From contig CAZCTW010000006.1 of assembly GCA_964501905.1 (NCBI GenBank), positions 1-64,000 of the forward strand: a DNA stretch of 64,000 bases. The letters run 5' to 3'. This document shows positions 16,648 to 26,045 of the stretch, in pieces; the first letter of the stretch is position 1, and each line of letters begins with the position of its first letter. The translations under genes were made by a program, and so were the position numbers. A model generated the notes under the pieces. It did not search any database and had not been told where the DNA came from. It saw only the letters and a program-made list of their open reading frames with translations. Source of the stretch: B69-G16 sp964501905 (lineage in GTDB: Archaea > Thermoproteota > Thermoprotei > Thermofilales > B69-G16).

Positions 16648-17163
16648 TTATTTCAATAGTTCTAGCATTTTCCTCATCATTTCAGGCAACGCAGTGGGGT
16701 CAGTAGCTGTTATGAGATTACTATCTACCTCTACTTTCTCCCCAGTATACCGGGCTCCTGCGTTTACTATATCATCTTTTATAGCGTAAAATCCAGTTAC
16801 CCTCTTGCCCTTAACTATACCTGTCGAGATTAAAACCCATGGTCCGTGACAGATAGCTCCGACCGGCTTCTCGCTTTCATATAACTTCTTTACGAAATTC
16901 AGTATTTTAACGGATCTCCTGAGCCTATCCGGCGCATAGCCGCCTGGTATATAAACTGCGTCGTAATCCTCGGGGCTCACTTCATCGATACTCTTGTTAG
17001 CTTTTATGGTGTAACCCGATTTTCCATGAAAATCTCCTTTCCTAGGTCCTATGAGATCTACCTCGAAGCCCGCTTCGATAAACCTGTAGTAAGGGTATAT
17101 TAGCTCTCTTTCATCGAAGTAGTCTTCTACTAAAATCGCGATTTTTCTCAATATAACCCCCAA
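16648..17163 (-). CDS. PfpI/DJ-1 family protein
   Basis: A class I glutamine amidotransferase-like fold of 171 residues. Features are KIAILVEDYFDERELIYP with the conserved acidic residue, the VYIPGGYAPD segment and the nucleophile elbow AICHGPW with its cysteine. These define the PfpI/YhbO/DJ-1 group of glyoxalases, proteases or chaperones. The first codon is a TTG (17163), with another TTG at 17151 after a G-rich stretch. It lies 3 nt after pyruvate kinase on the same strand, so it is probably co-transcribed; a role in carbonyl-stress protection is inferred from the family. Confidence 0.82.
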   Translation of the reverse strand: MGVILRKIAILVEDYFDERELIYPYYRFIEAGFEVDLIGPRKGDFHGKSGYTIKANKSIDEVSPEDYDAVYIPGGYAPDRLRRSVKILNFVKKLYESEKPVGAICHGPWVLISTGIVKGKRVTGFYAIKDDIVNAGARYTGEKVEVDSNLITATDPTALPEMMRKMLELLK

Positions 17164-17166
17164 TTA

Positions 17167-18552
17167 CTAAACTCTTATAATCCTTATAATATCTGTCGTG
17201 CCCTCCTTAAGCCCTGCGGTAGCTATAGCCAGATCGCCGTAGGATAGCTCTCCTTGCCTCTTCAATTCTTCGATCATACCCTCCAGTGGTATTCCCTCGA
17301 ATTCATTTCTATATAAATAGGCTTTTAAACCCCATAGGATGCCCAGTTGTCTAATGACTTTAACATCTGGGCTGAAAACGTATACGTCGCTTCTAGGTCT
17401 GTAGCGGGAGATTCTCCTAGCAGTATTTCCCCTACGGCTGTAGGCGACTATCTTCGCCTGTAGGAGGTCGGATAGTATGACTACTCCTCTAGCGAATTTA
17501 TCGTATATTTGCTCTCCCACCATTTCGATTTTAACGGGTTTCTCCTCCTCCGCTTTGCCTATTATCTTCTTTAGCCACATTACGCTCTCTACAGGGTATC
17601 TGCCGACCGCAGTCTCCTCTGCTAAAAGCAGGGCGTCGACCCCTTCTCTCACGGCGTTTATAACATCTAAGACCTCCGGTCTACTGGGCAACGGGTTATT
17701 GACCATAGATTCCATTATTTGAGTAGCCAATATCACCGGCTTGCCGTACGACCTAGAGGTTCTAACTATCATATCCTGAAGCTCCGGTATTTCCTCGAGC
17801 CCAAAGTATATGGCTAGGTCTCCTCTAGCCACTAGCACAGCGTCGCTAACTTCAACTATCTCCTTTAAATTCTCCACAGCGCTTTTCGTCTCGATTTTAG
17901 CTATTATTTTTATATGCTCGGCGTTTTTTCTCCTCAAGATACCTCTCAAAGTTTCGACATCTCCCCGATCCCGGACGAAGGAAAGACCTATATAGTCTAG
18001 CTTATGCTCTATGATGAACTCTATATCCCCCATATCCTTCTCGGTTATGGTAGGCAGAGGTAGATCTCTGCCCTCTATAGCAAATGTCTTTCTTTTACGT
18101 ATGACTCCATCTGTTAAAACTGTACACTTTACACTGTCCTCGCTTACGATGTCTGCTCTTAACCTTATCTTACCTCCCTCGATGAGTAGTACGTCTCCTT
18201 CGGATATTTCGGCGAAAACTCTTTGATCCGGTAGGGGGATTTCCTTAGCTTCAGCGTCTCCCCTTTCCCTATTAACGATATAGACTACTTCTCCTTTAGA
18301 AATTTTAAAATCCTCAACCTCGCCGAGTCTAACTACAGGTCCTTGAAGATCGCCTATTATCGGGATATAGATATCCTTCTCCTCTAATCTTCTTATAATT
18401 TTCAAGGCGTTCAGTATTTCCTCTCCCCATGCGTGAGAGAAGTTTATCCTAAAACCGTTAACTCCCTCCTTTACTAAGCGTAAAATTACCTGTTCCTTCC
18501 AACAGGCCGGTCCTAAAGTAGCTATTATCTTAGTTTTTCTCACCAATCTCAC
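17167..18552 (-). CDS. pyk: Pyruvate kinase
   Basis: Converts phosphoenolpyruvate and ADP to pyruvate and ATP. Recognisable segments are TKIIATLGPA at the N-terminus, GFRINFSHA, GDLQGP in the barrel, IAKIETKSAVENL with the catalytic glutamate, VARGDLAIYFGLEEIP and KPVILATQIMESM. The 461 residues cover A, B and C domains. The first codon is GTG directly after the stop of the upstream gene, with further in-frame TTG/GTG codons close by. Together with the PfpI gene and the upstream exported protein it forms a tightly packed leftward run. Confidence 0.94.
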   Translation of the reverse strand: MRLVRKTKIIATLGPACWKEQVILRLVKEGVNGFRINFSHAWGEEILNALKIIRRLEEKDIYIPIIGDLQGPVVRLGEVEDFKISKGEVVYIVNRERGDAEAKEIPLPDQRVFAEISEGDVLLIEGGKIRLRADIVSEDSVKCTVLTDGVIRKRKTFAIEGRDLPLPTITEKDMGDIEFIIEHKLDYIGLSFVRDRGDVETLRGILRRKNAEHIKIIAKIETKSAVENLKEIVEVSDAVLVARGDLAIYFGLEEIPELQDMIVRTSRSYGKPVILATQIMESMVNNPLPSRPEVLDVINAVREGVDALLLAEETAVGRYPVESVMWLKKIIGKAEEEKPVKIEMVGEQIYDKFARGVVILSDLLQAKIVAYSRRGNTARRISRYRPRSDVYVFSPDVKVIRQLGILWGLKAYLYRNEFEGIPLEGMIEELKRQGELSYGDLAIATAGLKEGTTDIIRIIRV

Positions 18553-19512
18553 CTATTCTTGTTTGAAATAGTAAGTCCAGAGTTGGTCATCTAAATTTAT
18601 ATTGCTCTTAACCTCCACCAACAGGTTAGAGTTATAGTGGGGCTCTACCCCGACGCTAGCTATAGTATCAAGTATAGCCTCTCGTATGCTCTTTTTCTTA
18701 ATAAACAGCTCTTCTAGGAGTTTAGCCCCTACCTTGTCGGCATAGGGAGCCGTTACGTAGCCATCAAAGCCGAAGTAGGCTATAGCGCCCTTTTCTATGA
18801 ATGCTCTGGCCATCCCCTCGGTGTAAAGTCCGTGGCAGCCAAGCACTATTATCGTTGCGTTTTTAAGCTCTACTTTTTGGGCTTTTATGAAGTTCTCTGT
18901 AAAGGCAAAATATCCAAAGCCAAGTGGCGTTCCAGTGGCGTTTAAGGTAAAGCTTGGCAGAAGCTGTTCTAAAATAAACTGCTCCATTACGTATTTAGTC
19001 TTGTCATAGCGTTCCTGCGTGATTATTACGACGCTGCCTTTGGGTATCCTCCATCCCAGCTTGGATAAGTCGGGTGTGTAGGTCGAGTGTACTCTTAGAA
19101 CTATCACTTGGTAATCAGAACCTAGGATTTCCTTATAGAAATTCACTGTTATGCTTACTAGCTTAACGTCTACTTTATCGCTCATTCCCTGTTTCTCTAC
19201 TTCCTTCTTTAATTCGCGTACATACCTCTTGACTTTCTCCAGAGGTGACCCCACGTTGACCTCGGCTCCTATTCTAACGTCTACTGTGAAACCTGCATTA
19301 TAGAGAATTTTTATCATTTTGAAGATTCCTTCCTTATTTGTAAAACCCGAACCGAGGGAATCTACTATAAGTGCTTTAGGAATTGATGTTTCTACTAAGT
19401 TACCGGGTTTTGGAGTAGGAGGCGTGTAAAATATGCTAAGCACAATTACGACTATGAAGAACATGAATAAGCCGAACATGACGGCGTTAAATAGGTTTAA
19501 TCTCTTAACCAT
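18553..19512 (-). CDS. Membrane-anchored extracytoplasmic protein with caspase-fold-like motifs
   Basis: Residues 7-29 form one hydrophobic anchor or uncleaved signal followed by a Pro-rich linker, so most of the 319 residues face outside. The order RVHS (H142), then VLGCHG (C226, H227), followed by MARAFIEKGAIAYFGFDGYV, resembles clan CD cysteine peptidases (caspase/gingipain-like), where a His precedes Cys and a GA(x)AYxG strand follows. I have not identified a named family. The pyruvate kinase GTG follows its stop directly. A protease role is inference. Confidence 0.5.
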   Translation of the reverse strand: MVKRLNLFNAVMFGLFMFFIVVIVLSIFYTPPTPKPGNLVETSIPKALIVDSLGSGFTNKEGIFKMIKILYNAGFTVDVRIGAEVNVGSPLEKVKRYVRELKKEVEKQGMSDKVDVKLVSITVNFYKEILGSDYQVIVLRVHSTYTPDLSKLGWRIPKGSVVIITQERYDKTKYVMEQFILEQLLPSFTLNATGTPLGFGYFAFTENFIKAQKVELKNATIIVLGCHGLYTEGMARAFIEKGAIAYFGFDGYVTAPYADKVGAKLLEELFIKKKSIREAILDTIASVGVEPHYNSNLLVEVKSNINLDDQLWTYYFKQE

Positions 19513-19641
19513 CGAAAGTAGTAGGATAAAGAGCCTATATATCTTTACGCTCTACAAATACAATGGTTAAAAGCTGTATAATGTGTAACAAGTAGAGGAT
19601 GATGACGCGCTAGGATAGGTAAAGATTCACAATAAAGTCTT

Positions 19642-21756
19642 TTAGGTTTGTAGGACTATTTTAACGTCAACGGCTAGACAACCTTTGCCCTTCTCGTAGA
19701 CGAAGACGGGGTTTAAGTCTATATCCATAATCTCGGAAAAGTCCTCCGCTAGCTTAGCTGTTCTTAGTATTATCTCAGCTACCTTGTCTATATCCGCCTC
19801 CGGCATTCCTCTAAATTCTCTCAAAAGCCTATATGCTCTGGTCTCCTGTATCATTTCGTAAACGTCTTCTATAGTTAGCGGGGCCACTCTGAACGATACA
19901 TCTTTTATTAACTCGACTAGTATCCCTCCCGAGCCAAACATTAACATGGGGCCAAAAATAGGGTCTCTATGCATTCCTATTATAACCTCTCTGCTAGGCG
20001 GGGCCATTTCCCTGACGATAATCCCCCTAATTTCGGCATTAGGAGCTTTCTTCGAAACACTGTCAATTATCTCCCTATATGCTTTAACAACCTCCTCTGC
20101 GTTCTGTATCCCTACTTTTACTCCTCCGACCTCCGTCTTGTGGAGTATGTCCGGCGATTCTATAGATAGCACGAGAGGATAGCCTATGCGCTCCGCTATT
20201 TTAACAGCTTCTTCTTCGCTTTTAGCTAGCTCCTGTTCCGGAGCGGGGATTCCATAAGCTTTAGCTACGAGAGCACTCTCATAGGGCGTTAGCGTACTCC
20301 TACCCTCTCTCTCGGCTATCTTTATGATTTCCCTCGCTCTCTCTAAGTTCACGGCAAAGGCGTGAGGCGGAGTTTCTCTCTTCTGTAGAAACCTCCAATA
20401 ATTGTAGAGTGTGGCTAAAGCCGTCATAGCCCTCTCAGGGGACTCGTAACAGGGTACTCCCTCAGCCGTTAACCTCTCACATTCCTCGTAGCACTCTTCG
20501 CCTCCTATAAACGATGCTATTACCGGTTTCTCCTCTCTGATGCTTTTTATAGCTTCTAGTATGGCGTCGCCTATTTCCCTAGGCTCGGTTTGAGCCGTGT
20601 GGCAGTAAATTACGACTATTGAATGAACTCGGGGATCAGCTAGCAGAACCTCCAACGCGCCCTTATACCATTCCTTTGTAGCCATGCCTGTTAAGTCTAT
20701 CGGGTTAAACACGCTGCCGAAGGGAGGCATATACTCTCTTATCTTCTCCGCCAAGTCCTCTGGTATATCCATGAGTTTTAACCCCCTCAACTCGGCCTCG
20801 TCCGTAGCCATTACACCGGCGCCTCCTCCGTTGGTGAGCACTACTATATTCTCTCCTTTAGGCAAGGGAAGTTTCGAGAAAGCTATCGCCCAATCGAATA
20901 AGTCTGGAAAAGTAGGCGCTCGTATGACTCCGGCCTGTTTGAAAACTGCCTCGTATGCTATATCTGACCCCGCTAGAGAGCCTGTGTGCGATTTTATAGC
21001 GGCTACAGTCCTCTCGGCCTTCCCCGCTTTTAGTATTATTATCGGTTTTTTCTTAGACACTTCCCTAGCGACGCAGAAGAACTTTCTCCCCCTCGTTATG
21101 CCTTCAAGGTAGAGAGTTATAACTTTGGTGTACGGATCGTTGCCGAAAAACTCTATTAGATCCACCTCGTCTACGTCCGCCTTGTTCCCTATACTGACTA
21201 GGTCTGAAAGTCCTATGCGCTTAAGCTTGGTCCAACCCACTAGGGCTATGCCTAGAGCCCCACTTTGAGTTATAAAGGCTATATCGCCTCTATAGGGCAG
21301 GTCCTGGCAGAAGCTTGCGTTCATGCTTTTTATAGTGTCGCAGATTCCCACTATGTTAGGGCCTAAAAGCCTCATACCTCCCTTTCTAGCTATTTCTACG
21401 ATTTTCCTCTCTTCCTCGACTCTACCTATTTCCTTAAAGCCTGAAGAAATTACAGCTACGGCCTTTACTCCCTTCTCCCCGCACTCTTGTAAAACCTTAG
21501 GGACTATCTTCGCCGGCACTACTATAACAGCCATGTCGACTGGATAGGGTACGTCTTTAACCGAGGGGTAGCATTTAAGCCCTAGTATGTATTCGGCGTG
21601 TGGATTAATTGGGTATATCCTGTTTTTGGGAAAACCTCCCTCCAGCAGGTTCTTCAGTACTTGATGCCCTATCTTATGAGGTTCTCTGGAAGCTCCAATA
21701 ACAGCTACTGAGCTGGGCCTCAAGAGATACTTTAACTGTTTGTAGACGCTATTCAT
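19642..21756 (-). CDS. ADP-forming acetyl/acyl-CoA synthetase, fused alpha and beta subunits
   Basis: The enzyme forms acid plus ATP from acyl-CoA, ADP and phosphate, the archaeal energy-conserving end step of fermentation. At 704 residues it joins an alpha part and a beta part. The alpha part has a CoA-binding domain (PSSVAVIGASREPHKIG), a ligase domain and the phosphohistidine loop IKSHTGSLAGSD. The beta part is an ATP-grasp domain from about residue 485, with SPDILHKTEVGGVKVG and the DIDLNPVFV end. The substrate range (acetate, branched or aryl acids) cannot be told. A palindromic TATA element lies upstream. Pyruvate kinase nearby fits fermentative metabolism. Confidence 0.92.
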   Translation of the reverse strand: MNSVYKQLKYLLRPSSVAVIGASREPHKIGHQVLKNLLEGGFPKNRIYPINPHAEYILGLKCYPSVKDVPYPVDMAVIVVPAKIVPKVLQECGEKGVKAVAVISSGFKEIGRVEEERKIVEIARKGGMRLLGPNIVGICDTIKSMNASFCQDLPYRGDIAFITQSGALGIALVGWTKLKRIGLSDLVSIGNKADVDEVDLIEFFGNDPYTKVITLYLEGITRGRKFFCVAREVSKKKPIIILKAGKAERTVAAIKSHTGSLAGSDIAYEAVFKQAGVIRAPTFPDLFDWAIAFSKLPLPKGENIVVLTNGGGAGVMATDEAELRGLKLMDIPEDLAEKIREYMPPFGSVFNPIDLTGMATKEWYKGALEVLLADPRVHSIVVIYCHTAQTEPREIGDAILEAIKSIREEKPVIASFIGGEECYEECERLTAEGVPCYESPERAMTALATLYNYWRFLQKRETPPHAFAVNLERAREIIKIAEREGRSTLTPYESALVAKAYGIPAPEQELAKSEEEAVKIAERIGYPLVLSIESPDILHKTEVGGVKVGIQNAEEVVKAYREIIDSVSKKAPNAEIRGIIVREMAPPSREVIIGMHRDPIFGPMLMFGSGGILVELIKDVSFRVAPLTIEDVYEMIQETRAYRLLREFRGMPEADIDKVAEIILRTAKLAEDFSEIMDIDLNPVFVYEKGKGCLAVDVKIVLQT

Positions 21757-21783
21757 GACAACTCCCCGAAGCAGAAGGTAAAC

Positions 21784-21799
21784 TATCTATAAATAGATA
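21784..21799 (-). promoter_or_regulatory. Palindromic TATA element upstream of the acyl-CoA synthetase
   Basis: TATCTAT (21784-21790) and ATAGATA (21793-21799) flank AA, making a 16-bp palindrome that includes a TATA-like core 28-43 bp before the start codon. A G-rich site (GGGGAG) precedes ATG. Overlap of a dyad with the TATA box is a layout often used by archaeal repressors, but A+T-rich palindromes also arise by chance. Confidence 0.35.
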
Positions 21800-21835
21800 A
21801 CTCATTAGTAAACGAAATCCGCCTCTCGAGCTCGG

Positions 21836-22426
21836 CTACTTCATATACCTCTCTAATAATCCCATCTTCTCTAAAAAGCCGAGCCAGTCCACTCGCCCCG
21901 GTCTATAGTTCTTCCTCTCTCTTATTATGTATAAAACTTCATCAACTACTTCCTCTAAGCTTTTCTCCGTAGCGTCTAACTCAAAGACTTTCTCTTCTCC
22001 AAAATTTGCTATAGCGTCCACCAGGCATGAGTCTAAAATTTCGCTTTGAACATTAATTAGTATTTTTTCCTCGCTGTAGCCTCTTCTCCTTAACCTCTCC
22101 TCTAACTCTAGAGGATTCAACCTTAAAACTATGGCAAGCTCTACATATTCTGAGGGTATGACATCTACGACGTGCCCCTCTATTAGAATAAGTTCGCCGG
22201 GCTTACACTCCTCCTTCAAGGCTTTCCTCATGGCTTCGAAATCTACGTCGTAGCTATCTAGATGCTCTATATAGCGCTTTATCAGATTCTTCTCTAAAGC
22301 GAATTTGCTCAAGCTTATAAGCCTGCAACCCAACTTCTCCGCTACTTTCTCAGCTATAGTAGTTTTACCGGTACCCGGAGTCCCCGTGATAACTATTATT
22401 TTACACACGTTTCTCACGCAAGGCAT
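21836..22426 (-). CDS. Adenylate kinase 6 (AK6/Fap7-like) NMP kinase
   Basis: The protein begins with a Walker A P-loop ITGTPGTGKTTIAEK at about residues 13-27, followed by LISLSKFALEKN, the VDFEAMRKAL segment, LILIEGHVVDVIP and the LID-like RLRRRGYSEEKI region. These are the marks of the AK6 family, which has adenylate kinase activity and in eukaryotes assists 18S rRNA maturation; archaeal members act with ribosomal protein uS11 (family knowledge). Its C-terminal WLGFLEKMGLLERY extension may be lineage specific. It diverges from the DUF763 gene across a 107-bp spacer containing GATATAAACC at 22441-22450. Confidence 0.85.
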   Translation of the reverse strand: MPCVRNVCKIIVITGTPGTGKTTIAEKVAEKLGCRLISLSKFALEKNLIKRYIEHLDSYDVDFEAMRKALKEECKPGELILIEGHVVDVIPSEYVELAIVLRLNPLELEERLRRRGYSEEKILINVQSEILDSCLVDAIANFGEEKVFELDATEKSLEEVVDEVLYIIRERKNYRPGRVDWLGFLEKMGLLERYMK

Positions 22427-22533
22427 ACCTATGCTCTCAAGGTTTATATCTATACCCGCGCTGGGCTCTAGGATTATTTTCGGTCTATTCTAACGGCAAG
22501 TTTAACAAGGTTAAGCCGCTATTAGTTACCAGG

Positions 22534-23649
22534 ATGGAGCTTAGAGGCGTAGCTAAACTCCCATTGCATAGAGGCAGAGTGCCTAGGTGGCTATTTGACA
22601 GAATGGTTAAGTTAGCTGGGGCCATAGTCGAAGTTATGGTGATGGAATATGGTAGGCGTGAATTTATAAAACGGCTCTCCGACCCCTTCTGGTTCCAAGC
22701 TTTCGGCAATGTGCTAGGTTTCGATTGGCATAGCTCGGGCGTCACTACAGTCGTGACGGGGGTTTTGAAAGAAGCTATTAATCCGGAGAAGGCGGGAATA
22801 GCCGTTTGCGGTGGTAAGGGTAAAGCTTCTCTGAGGACTCTAGAGGAGATAGAGATGTTGGCCGACATTATGGGCTTCTCTTCGAGCAAAATCAGGGAGT
22901 TTAAGCGGGCTAGCGTGCTAGCGGCTAAAGTAGACAATGCTGCTATACAGGACGGCTATAGCCTTTATCACCACGCTTTCGTTGTCTCAGAGGAGGGCTA
23001 TTGGGCTATAATTCAGCAGGGGCTTAACGTAGGGGATAAGACCGCTAGACGCTATCACTGGTTGGGCGAGAAGGTAGCGAGTTTCGTCGAAGAGCCTCAT
23101 GCGTCTATAGTAGGGGATAAGAGACTAAATAGAGTTTTAAACATGACGGCTAGGGAGAGTAGAGAGGCTAGGAAGGCATCTGTAGATTTAGTTAGAGAGA
23201 ATCCTTCTAAGTTAGCTTCTCTTCTCGCTAGATTGAGAGGATTTTCGACCTTGGATAGGTGGATCGGAGAAAAGGCTGAGTTTGAGGTTAAGCTCGTTAA
23301 ATACTTGGAGATGCCTTGGAGGATAAATTGGAAGGTTTTAAAGAAGATCTATGAGATACAACCGAGGAATTATGAGGAGCTTCTACAGATTAAGGGCGTG
23401 GGGCCGGCGACCGTTAGGGGGTTGGCTCTTGTAGCCGATTTAATATATGGAGAAGAGCCGAGTTGGCGGGATCCAGTGAAGTACTCTTTTGCTTTTGGAG
23501 GTAAGGATGGAGTCCCGTACCCAGTTAATAAGAAAGCTATGGATGAAGCAATAAGCGTCTTAGAGGAAAGCATTAGACTTGCCGAGCTAGGGCACAAACA
23601 GAGATTAGAGGCTTTAAGAAGATTAAGAGCGTTTGCGGGAGAGAAGTAG
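22534..23649 (+). CDS. DUF763 domain protein
   Basis: A 371-residue conserved prokaryotic protein starting MELRGVAKLPLHRGRVPRWL. Conserved parts include the long central helical region with FGNVLGFDWHSSGVTT, KVDNAAIQDGYSLYHHAFVV and a helix-hairpin-helix-like LLQIKGVGPATVRGLALVADLIYG near residues 285-310 that suggests nucleic acid binding. From memory this is the DUF763 family; its reaction is unknown, although the HhH motif argues for a DNA or RNA role. The 3' end overlaps an antisense small gene by 27 nt. Confidence 0.8.
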   Translation: MELRGVAKLPLHRGRVPRWLFDRMVKLAGAIVEVMVMEYGRREFIKRLSDPFWFQAFGNVLGFDWHSSGVTTVVTGVLKEAINPEKAGIAVCGGKGKASLRTLEEIEMLADIMGFSSSKIREFKRASVLAAKVDNAAIQDGYSLYHHAFVVSEEGYWAIIQQGLNVGDKTARRYHWLGEKVASFVEEPHASIVGDKRLNRVLNMTARESREARKASVDLVRENPSKLASLLARLRGFSTLDRWIGEKAEFEVKLVKYLEMPWRINWKVLKKIYEIQPRNYEELLQIKGVGPATVRGLALVADLIYGEEPSWRDPVKYSFAFGGKDGVPYPVNKKAMDEAISVLEESIRLAELGHKQRLEALRRLRAFAGEK

Positions 23650-23850
23650 CTCGGCTTTCCTAGCTATTTTAATTGCTAACCTACGGGATTTTACCTTGAC
23701 GAATACCTCCGCTCCAGCATATTCTACAACAACCTCTTTGAAGAAAGCGGGCGTTCTCTCCTTAAGGGCTTCAAAGATTTCCGCCGGGACTACCACTAGG
23801 AAATAGCCGTCCGGAGTTTTCTTAGGCCCGTATTTAATCCTGCCGGCCAT
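23623..23850 (-). CDS. Small conserved-looking basic protein (75 aa)
   Basis: ATG start and coherent codon use encode MAGRIKYGPKKTPDGYFLVV, then an amphipathic alpha/beta protein rich in Val, Lys and Arg with VEYAGAEVFVKVKSRRL and a Lys/Arg-rich C-terminal helix. Small size and basic character suggest a nucleic-acid or ribosome-associated role, but I recognise no family. Its 3' end overlaps the end of the DUF763 gene. Confidence 0.55.
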   Translation of the reverse strand: MAGRIKYGPKKTPDGYFLVVVPAEIFEALKERTPAFFKEVVVEYAGAEVFVKVKSRRLAIKIARKAELLLSRKRS

Positions 23851-24189
23851 ACTCCACTACTAGAATTATTACTTTGTAAGGCTCTTTTTAACCCTACCTT
23901 TCACTCATTATCTAAATTCTTCAATTTTTCTCATTTCTTTAGACAAGTCGACCTTCAAGACACTTAAACACGATCTCGAGAACCGCCCGACTCTATGGAT
24001 AAAAGCTAAATTTAGATTGCGGCTTCAGTCTCTTCCCAATCTAACGGGTGTAAATATTGCTTTAATCTGTCATGCTCCGCTCAGATAGCCTATAGTCGTA
24101 TATGTTCACTTTAAATTCTCCTTACCTATAGATATTGGAAAGATTTAATATCGACATATGACGAAAGAATATTCAACTGGTGGTGTAAA
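23851..24189. promoter_or_regulatory. Intergenic region with GGPP synthase promoter
   Basis: No gene is seen in most of this 339-bp gap. At its right end TTTAATA (24143-24150) is a TATA candidate, and GGTGGTG at 24179-24185 is a strong ribosome-binding site 4 nt before the ATG, so the leader is short, perhaps 15-20 nt. Confidence 0.45.
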
Positions 24190-25209
24190 ATGAGCAAGAG
24201 CATTCTCGTTAAACTCGCTGAAATAGGCTCGTTGGTAGATCCTTATATGGAGAAATACTTGAAATCCACTTGTAGCAACGAATTCGAGGAAGTAGTTCTC
24301 TATCAAGTAAAAGTCGGCGGTAAGAGAGTTAGGCCTGCGCTGGTAATTCTAAGCGCCCAAGCTGCCGGTGGGAAGGTTGAAGATGCTTTGCCAATAGCCG
24401 CTGCTATAGAACTCATCCACAATTATTCTCTAATCTTGGATGATATAATCGACAGAGGGGAGTTAAGGCGAGGGGCCCCCACAGTCTGGAAGAAGTACGG
24501 CTTAAGTATGGCTATCCTAGCTGCCGTCCATTATAGGGAAGCTGTAGCCGAAGCTATTAATGAGTCCAAACATTCCCTGAAACTACACGATTTGATAGCT
24601 AAGACTATAAAGACTCTAATTGAGGGAGAGAGGCTTGATATTCTCTTTGAACAGACCGGACGAGTGGACGAACCCTACGTTATAGAGAATAGGCGTAAAG
24701 TTGTAACTTTAGACGAATACCTTAAGATGGTTTATGCTAAAACTGGCTCTTTGATAGAAGCTTCGTGCCGCGCGGGTGGCATAGTGGCTGATGCCTCCCC
24801 TGAGATCGTGGATGCCCTCGGCGTGTACGGCAGAAATATAGGAATAGCCTTTCAGATAGCCGACGATATAATAGATATCTTTGGTAAAGAGGAAGAAATG
24901 GGCAAGACTAAAGGGAAAGATATTATTGAGCACAAAATGGGCAACATAGTGATACTTTTATCGCTAAAAGAGTTAAAGAGCAGCGACAGAGAATTTTTAT
25001 CGTCTCTACTAAAGAAAGAGCCTATATCCAAGGAGGAATTAAATAAAGCTATAGAGTTAATCTCTAAGACCTCAGCCAGAGATAGAGCCTACGAGATAGG
25101 TGAAAAATATTTAAATGAAGCTCTTGAAATGCTCGAAAAACTGCCCCAAAACGAAGCTCGCAGAGATTTAGAAGAGCTAGCCAAATTCATACTGTATAGG
25201 ATGTTTTAA
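24190..25209 (+). CDS. Geranylgeranyl diphosphate synthase-type polyprenyl synthase
   Basis: Trans-prenyltransferase producing C20 (or longer) isoprenyl diphosphates for archaeal ether lipids. The GGKRVRPALVILSAQ segment, first Asp-rich motif DDIIDRGELRRG near residue 91, LIEGERLDILFE, KTGSLIEASCRAGG and the second Asp-rich motif ADDIIDIFG are all present. At 339 residues the size is usual. GGTGGTG lies 4 nt before ATG. The gene precedes isopentenyl phosphate kinase by 52 nt, linking precursor supply and chain elongation. Product length cannot be fixed by eye. Confidence 0.92.
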   Translation: MSKSILVKLAEIGSLVDPYMEKYLKSTCSNEFEEVVLYQVKVGGKRVRPALVILSAQAAGGKVEDALPIAAAIELIHNYSLILDDIIDRGELRRGAPTVWKKYGLSMAILAAVHYREAVAEAINESKHSLKLHDLIAKTIKTLIEGERLDILFEQTGRVDEPYVIENRRKVVTLDEYLKMVYAKTGSLIEASCRAGGIVADASPEIVDALGVYGRNIGIAFQIADDIIDIFGKEEEMGKTKGKDIIEHKMGNIVILLSLKELKSSDREFLSSLLKKEPISKEELNKAIELISKTSARDRAYEIGEKYLNEALEMLEKLPQNEARRDLEELAKFILYRMF

Positions 25210-25261
25210 AACCTCTACTCTAATTTTTAATTGTACAAAAGTCTACGCCAGCGGTGTTTAA

Positions 25262-26044
25262 ATGGAGCTTATAATAGTGAAGCTTGGTGGTTCCGCTATA
25301 ACCGACAAAAATAAAAAATACTCACCTAGACACGATGTAATAGAAAACGTAGCCCGCGACGTTAAAAAATTGAGCGAAAAATACAAGTTAATTCTAATCC
25401 ACGGAGGCGGCAGCTTCGGGCACCCGGTAGCTAAAGAATACGAGATACATAGAGGCTACTTCTCCGAAAAGCAACTTTTAGGGTACAGTAAGGTGAGGTA
25501 TTATATGACTATGCTTAATCAGATAATTCTTGAGAAACTAATAAAAGCCGGAGTTCCAGCCGTAACCCTCCATACTTCAAACATAATTACTGCTCGCGGA
25601 GGGAAGATATACTCTTTCTATGATGATAAACTTTTAAAGTACATGAACTTGGGCATGGTGCCAGTTTTATACGGAGATGCTGTACTCGATGTAGAGAAAG
25701 GCTTCACTATAGTTTCGGGAGATCAAATAGCTTCCTATCTAGCTTTAAAATTGAGACCTTGGAAGGTTGTTTTAGGCACTGACGTAGACGGCATCTATTC
25801 CGGAGATCCCAAGAGAGAGCCTCGAGCTAAGCTAATCCCCGTTTTATCAATTTCCGAGATAGAATATATCAAGACTGAATGTCCAGAAGTAGACGTAACA
25901 GGGGGGATTTTAGCTAAGATATTGGAAATGAGGGATGTAGTAGAGGAAGGCATACCTGTAGTGATAGGAAACATAACTGTAGCAGGCGGGCTTTTAAATC
26001 TGGTAGAAGGGGAAATGCCTAAATACACGAGATTAGTACTATAA
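25262..26044 (+). CDS. Isopentenyl phosphate kinase (alternative mevalonate pathway)
   Basis: An amino-acid-kinase-fold enzyme of 260 residues that phosphorylates isopentenyl phosphate to IPP. KLGGSAITDKNK at the N-terminus binds ATP phosphate. ILIHGGGSFGHP carries the catalytic histidine after the glycine-rich turn that distinguishes IPKs. VLGTDVDGIYSGDP and VTGGILAKI are also diagnostic. It follows GGPP synthase in the same direction. A box C/D sRNA begins within a few bases of its stop, so sRNA and mRNA 3' end may share a transcript. Confidence 0.92.
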   Translation: MELIIVKLGGSAITDKNKKYSPRHDVIENVARDVKKLSEKYKLILIHGGGSFGHPVAKEYEIHRGYFSEKQLLGYSKVRYYMTMLNQIILEKLIKAGVPAVTLHTSNIITARGGKIYSFYDDKLLKYMNLGMVPVLYGDAVLDVEKGFTIVSGDQIASYLALKLRPWKVVLGTDVDGIYSGDPKREPRAKLIPVLSISEIEYIKTECPEVDVTGGILAKILEMRDVVEEGIPVVIGNITVAGGLLNLVEGEMPKYTRLVL

Positions 26045-26045
26045 C

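Noticed and set aside
19590..19612. GGATGATGA as box C of a C/D sRNA
   Set aside because: No D' or D box in the expected interval.
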